Below are positions 60,708 to 64,000 of a stretch of 64,000 bases of DNA, piece after piece. The stretch is taken from NCBI GenBank assembly GCA_035631035.1, contig DASQJL010000062.1:1-64000 (forward strand), read 5' to 3'. The translations under genes and the position numbers were made by a program. Source of the DNA: Candidatus Binatia bacterium. GTDB lineage: Bacteria > Eisenbacteria > RBG-16-71-46 > SZUA-252. Every line of letters begins with the position of its first letter. Position 1 is the stretch's first letter. The notes beneath the pieces are model-generated. The model made no database searches, was not told the DNA's origin, and saw nothing but the letters and a program-made list of their open reading frames with translations.

Positions 60708-61886
60708 ATGCGATTCCGGCCCGCCGCGCTCATCCTGCTGCTCCTCGCGGCCGGCTCCTGCGGCCGCTCATCGCGCGAGGTCCAACCGCCGCCGCCCGCC
60801 TCTTCCACCGACTACCGCGCCGTGCTCGTCGCGAGCGGCCTGTCGCAGCCGGTCGGGGTGGTCGCCGCTCCCGGCGACACGACGCGCCTGTTCCTCGTCG
60901 AGAAGACCGGCGCGATCCGAATCCTTCAGGGAGGATCGCTCCGTCCCCGCCCCTTCCTCGATCTGAGCGCCCGCGTGAGCGGCGGGAGCGAGCAGGGACT
61001 CCTGGGGCTCGCCTTCCACCCGGGGTACGCCGCGAACGGTCGGTTCTTCGTGGATTACACCGACCTGAGCGGAGACACGCGCGTCGTCGAGTTCCAGGTC
61101 TCGGCCAATCCCGACAGTGCCGGCGCGACGGAGAAGGAGATCCTCTTCGTGGACCAGCCGTTCGCGAACCACAACGGCGGCCAGCTCGCCTTCGGTCCCG
61201 ACGGCAAGCTCTACGTCGGTCTGGGCGACGGCGGGAGCGGCGGCGACCCGCAGGGGAACGGGCAGAACCTGGGCACCCTCCTCGGGAAGATCCTGCGTCT
61301 CGACGTGGACGCGGCCTCGCCCTACGCGGTGCCCGCCGACAACCCCTTCGTGGGCCGGGCGGGCGCGCGAGGCGAGATCTGGTCGTACGGACTCCGGAAC
61401 CCGTGGCGCTTCTCCTTCGATGCGGAGACCGGAGCGATGTGGATCGGGGACGTGGGACAGGACTCGTGGGAGGAGATCGACGTGGAGCCCGCGGCTCAGG
61501 GAGGGCGGAACTACGGCTGGAACCGGATGGAAGGGACGCACTGCTACCCGCCCGGAACCACCTGCAACCCGCTGGGGATCACGCTGCCCATCGCCGAATA
61601 CGATCATGGCGCGGGGTGTTCCGTGACCGGAGGCTTCGTCTACCGCGGCATGGAGCTGCCCGAGCTGCGCGGGACCTACTTCTATGGAGACTACTGCACG
61701 GGGATCGTGCGCAGCCTGCGCCTGGTGAACGGAGAGGCCGCCGTGCCGCGCGACTGGACGCCCGTGCTTCGCACGGCGGCCGGCGGTCCCATGCAGGGGC
61801 TCTCTTCCTTCGGGGTGGACTCGAACGGAGAGCTCTATTGGACGCTGCTCTCGGGAGAGGTCTACCGGCTGGCGCGCCGGCCCTAG
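60708..61886 (+). CDS. Sorbosone/glucose dehydrogenase-like PQQ beta-propeller lipoprotein
   Basis: 392 aa. The N-terminus MRFRPAALILLLLAAGSC is a lipoprotein signal with lipobox LAAGSC. The rest is a GSDH-type six-bladed beta-propeller: SQPVGVVAAPGDTTRLFLVEKTG, EQGLLGLAFHP, NHNGGQLAFGPDGKLYVGLGDGG and YGLRNPWRFSFD. HNGGQL and the NPWR motif are typical of Yli1-like soluble aldose dehydrogenases. The ATG at 60708 is preceded by TGGAGGAA. It may use PQQ; no pqq genes are nearby. Confidence 0.88.
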   Translation: MRFRPAALILLLLAAGSCGRSSREVQPPPPASSTDYRAVLVASGLSQPVGVVAAPGDTTRLFLVEKTGAIRILQGGSLRPRPFLDLSARVSGGSEQGLLGLAFHPGYAANGRFFVDYTDLSGDTRVVEFQVSANPDSAGATEKEILFVDQPFANHNGGQLAFGPDGKLYVGLGDGGSGGDPQGNGQNLGTLLGKILRLDVDAASPYAVPADNPFVGRAGARGEIWSYGLRNPWRFSFDAETGAMWIGDVGQDSWEEIDVEPAAQGGRNYGWNRMEGTHCYPPGTTCNPLGITLPIAEYDHGAGCSVTGGFVYRGMELPELRGTYFYGDYCTGIVRSLRLVNGEAAVPRDWTPVLRTAAGGPMQGLSSFGVDSNGELYWTLLSGEVYRLARRP

Positions 61887-61889
61887 CGC

Positions 61890-62423
61890 TCAGGCGCCGG
61901 CGATCGCGCTCCGCCGCTCCAGGAACAGGACGTCGCGCCAGGCTCCGTCCAGGCGTCCGATCCGCTCCCGCCTTCCGACCTCGCGAAATCCCAGCGCACG
62001 ATGGAGCCGCAGGCTCGCCTCGTTCTCGGGGAAAATGCCGGCCTGGAGCGTCCAGATCCCCTGCTGCTCCGAGGCCTGGATGAGCGCGGCCAGAAGGGTC
62101 CGTCCCACGCCGCGCCCGCGCGCATCCGCCGACACGTAGACGCTCACCTCGGCGACGCCCGCATAGACGCAGCGGCCGGAAACCGGGGAGAGCGCCGCCC
62201 AGCCGAGGAGACGGCCGGACTCGCGCGCGACGAAGCGGCAGTCCTTCCGGTGCCCCCGGTCCCAGGCCTCCCACGCGGGAGGCTCGGTCTCGAAGGTCGC
62301 CTGCCTCGTCGCGATCCCCTCGGCGTAGACGCGGCGCACCTCGGCCCAGTCGTCGTCCCGCATCCGCTCGGCGACAGGCGCCGCGGCGCCCGCGGGGTGC
62401 GCGCTGGGACGGCCGTCGGTCAC
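61890..62423 (-). CDS. GNAT acetyltransferase, phosphinothricin acetyltransferase-like
   Basis: 177 aa. ATRQATFETEPPAWEAWDRGHR and VEVSVYVSADARGRGVGRTLLAALI are the signatures of the PAT/YncA branch. ARGRGVGRTLL is the acetyl-CoA loop. The GTG at 62423 overlaps the kinase stop by 4 nt. YncA-type enzymes acetylate L-amino acid analogues such as methionine sulfone; here the substrate is not certain. Confidence 0.85.
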   Translation of the reverse strand: MTDGRPSAHPAGAAAPVAERMRDDDWAEVRRVYAEGIATRQATFETEPPAWEAWDRGHRKDCRFVARESGRLLGWAALSPVSGRCVYAGVAEVSVYVSADARGRGVGRTLLAALIQASEQQGIWTLQAGIFPENEASLRLHRALGFREVGRRERIGRLDGAWRDVLFLERRSAIAGA

Positions 62424-64000
62424 GCGATGCGCGATCCCGCCGAGTCCAGCACCTCGCGCACCTTGCGCACCAAGGCGTCCCGCGAGAAGGGCTTCTGCAA
62501 GAAAGCCAGCCCCGGCTCCAGGATGCCGTGGCGCGCCACCGCTTCGTCGCTGTATCCCGACATGAAGAGGACGCGGATGTCGGGCTTCAGCTCGGCCACC
62601 TTGTCCACCAGCTCGCGGCCGCTCATGCCGGGAAGGATGAGGTCGGTGAGCAGCAGGTGGATCTCCTGCTCCTCGCCGATCAGCTTCATGCCCGACTCCG
62701 GATCGTCCGCCACCAGCACGCGATAGCCCGTCGATTCCAGGATGTCGCGAATGAGCGAGCGGATCATCTCGTCGTCCTCGACGACCAGGATCGTCTCCGT
62801 GCCGCCGGGCGCGGGACCGGCTTCGATCGCCGGACGCCCCGGCTCGGCCACGTCGCCGAAACGCGGAAAGTAGACCTTGAAGGTGGTCCCCCACCCGGGC
62901 TCGCTGTAGACCCAGACGTGGCCCCCGCTCTGCTTCACGATGCCGTAGACCGTCGCGAGGCCCAGCCCCGTGCCGCGCCCCGCTTCCTTCGTCGTGAAGA
63001 AGGGCTCGAAGAGGTGCTCGCGCGTCTCGCGATCCATGCCCACGCCCGTGTCCGAGACGCAGAGCCGCACGTAGTGCCCCGGCTTCACGTCCACGTAGCC
63101 GCGCACGGCATCCTCGTCCAGCGCGACGTTCGTCGTCTCGATGGTCAGCTTGCCGCCGCGCGGCATGGCGTCGCGGGCGTTCACCGCGAGATTGATGATC
63201 ACCTGCTCCACCTGGCCCGGATCGGCCTGGATGCGGCCGAGGTCGGGAGCGAGCTTCATCGCGATGTCGATGTCCTCGCCGATCAGGCGCCGGAGCATCC
63301 GCTCGGCGTCCTGCGCGGTCGCGTTCAGGTCGAGCACGCGCGGCTCGATCACCTGCTTCCGCCCGAACGCCAGGAGCTGCCGCGTGAGGCCGGTCGCACG
63401 CTCGGTGGCGCGCAGGATCTCGAGGACGCGGCTCCGCGCCGCCCCGGGCTCCTTGAGATCGGCCAGCACCAGCTCGCCGTAGCCCGCGATGACGCTGAGC
63501 AGGTTGTTGAAGTCGTGGGCGATCCCGCCGGCCAGCCGCCCGACCGCCTCCAGCTTCTGGGCGTGGAGGAGCTGCTCCTCCAGCCGCCGCCGCTCGGTCG
63601 CGTCGCGGAACAGGATCACGGCGCCAACCGTCTCGCCGGTGGCGGAGCGGAGCGGCGACGAGGAGAGGCTCACCGCGAGCATCGATCCGTCCTTCTTGAT
63701 GAAGACGTCGTCGCGCTCGATCGTGGTGCGGTTCTCCATCGCGGTCAGGATCGGGCATTCGTGGCGAGGAAGGGAGGTCCCGTCGGGACGCCGGTAGTGG
63801 GTCATCTGGTGGAGATCGCGCAGGAAGAGCTCATCGCGCGTCCAGCCCATCAGCTCCCCGGCCGCGGGATTCATGAACGTGACGCGGCCTGCGCGGTCGA
63901 TGGCGTAGAGTCCTTCGCCCGTGGACTCGGCGACGGCGCGGATGAACTCGGCCTGGCGCCGGAGCGTCTCCTCCGATTCCTTCCGCGACGTGATGTCGCG
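62420..64000 (-). CDS. Hybrid sensor histidine kinase with C-terminal receiver (5' end outside window)
   Basis: 527 residues are visible; the N-terminus is beyond the right edge. A PAS domain (residues 18-130, AEFIRAVAESTGEGLYAID) is followed by HisKA with the phospho-accepting His at about 162 (GGIAHDFNNLLSVIAGY), HATPase (NLAVNARDAMPRGG, GTGLGLATVYGIVKQSGG) and a receiver (ILVVEDDEMIRSLI; the Asp in LLLTDLILPGMSG at about 452). Domain order fits soluble hybrid kinases that use PAS sensing. The GNAT gene follows with a 4-nt overlap. Confidence 0.93.
   Translation of the reverse strand, partial: RDITSRKESEETLRRQAEFIRAVAESTGEGLYAIDRAGRVTFMNPAAGELMGWTRDELFLRDLHQMTHYRRPDGTSLPRHECPILTAMENRTTIERDDVFIKKDGSMLAVSLSSSPLRSATGETVGAVILFRDATERRRLEEQLLHAQKLEAVGRLAGGIAHDFNNLLSVIAGYGELVLADLKEPGAARSRVLEILRATERATGLTRQLLAFGRKQVIEPRVLDLNATAQDAERMLRRLIGEDIDIAMKLAPDLGRIQADPGQVEQVIINLAVNARDAMPRGGKLTIETTNVALDEDAVRGYVDVKPGHYVRLCVSDTGVGMDRETREHLFEPFFTTKEAGRGTGLGLATVYGIVKQSGGHVWVYSEPGWGTTFKVYFPRFGDVAEPGRPAIEAGPAPGGTETILVVEDDEMIRSLIRDILESTGYRVLVADDPESGMKLIGEEQEIHLLLTDLILPGMSGRELVDKVAELKPDIRVLFMSGYSDEAVARHGILEPGLAFLQKPFSRDALVRKVREVLDSAGSRIA

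Overview
The window is GC-rich, gene-dense bacterial chromosome from a Gram-negative organism. It carries an Mla-type lipid transporter, an outer-membrane secretin of a Tad pilus, lipoprotein and Sec signal peptides, and a secreted protein ending in a FlgD-like C-terminal domain of the sort common in the FCB superphylum. Candidatus Eisenbacteria or Gemmatimonadota-like lineages fit best, but this is inference from gene content. No insertion sequence, phage, tRNA, rRNA or CRISPR array was seen. Both ends cut genes: dnaE2 on the left and a hybrid histidine kinase on the right.

Layout: (1) 1-3565, an SOS mutagenesis cassette lexA-imuB-dnaE2 read leftward. Its promoter has a direct-repeat LexA-type operator lying in the -35/-10 spacer. 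(2) 3.6-6.2 kb: a tandem SRPBCC protein, a quinone-oxidoreductase-like protein and a family 5-type uracil-DNA glycosylase. (3) 6.2-19 kb: an almost complete protohaem pathway, ccsA/hemX-like-hemA-C-D-B-L-E-N-H, mostly with 4-nt overlaps. A metallo-beta-lactamase-like protein and hemY follow. (4) 19-23.2 kb: an A1-type haem-copper oxidase operon ctaC-D-E-F plus a second subunit III-like gene and a 71-aa membrane protein. (5) 23.3-24.4 kb: queD and queE. (6) 24.4-33.9 kb: a lipid region. A rightward operon encodes a fatty-acid-2-hydroxylase-like enzyme with MlaE, MlaF and MlaD. A leftward operon spt-bcerS-cerR matches the bacterial ceramide pathway. A secreted LVIVD-repeat protein lies between them.

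(7) 34-42 kb: a DUF1028 protein, citrate synthase, an NRDE protein, a cupredoxin, a DUF1579 protein, an ABC-2 exporter pair and an ECF sigma/anti-sigma pair. (8) 42.05-42.5 kb: two inverted copies of a 130-nt structured repeat whose 25-bp stems differ by six compensated base-pair changes. (9) 42.5-51.6 kb: a compact Tad/Flp pilus operon beginning with a 57-aa Flp pilin and ending with an apparent 32-aa membrane peptide. (10) 52-64 kb: an M20 peptidase, a possible structured RNA, a laminin-G/DUF1080-like protein, a DUF2779 nuclease, PdxH, a membrane protein, an S33 hydrolase, a secreted C2HC zinc-finger protein with an acidic tail, a sorbosone dehydrogenase-like lipoprotein, a GNAT acetyltransferase and the hybrid sensor kinase.

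How the parts may work together: the haem genes supply the oxidase. The ceramide operon, hydroxylase and Mla transporter could together make, 2-hydroxylate and move sphingolipids in the envelope; the individual families are recognisable, but the combined pathway is inference. The lexA cassette would be induced by DNA damage and run error-prone synthesis.
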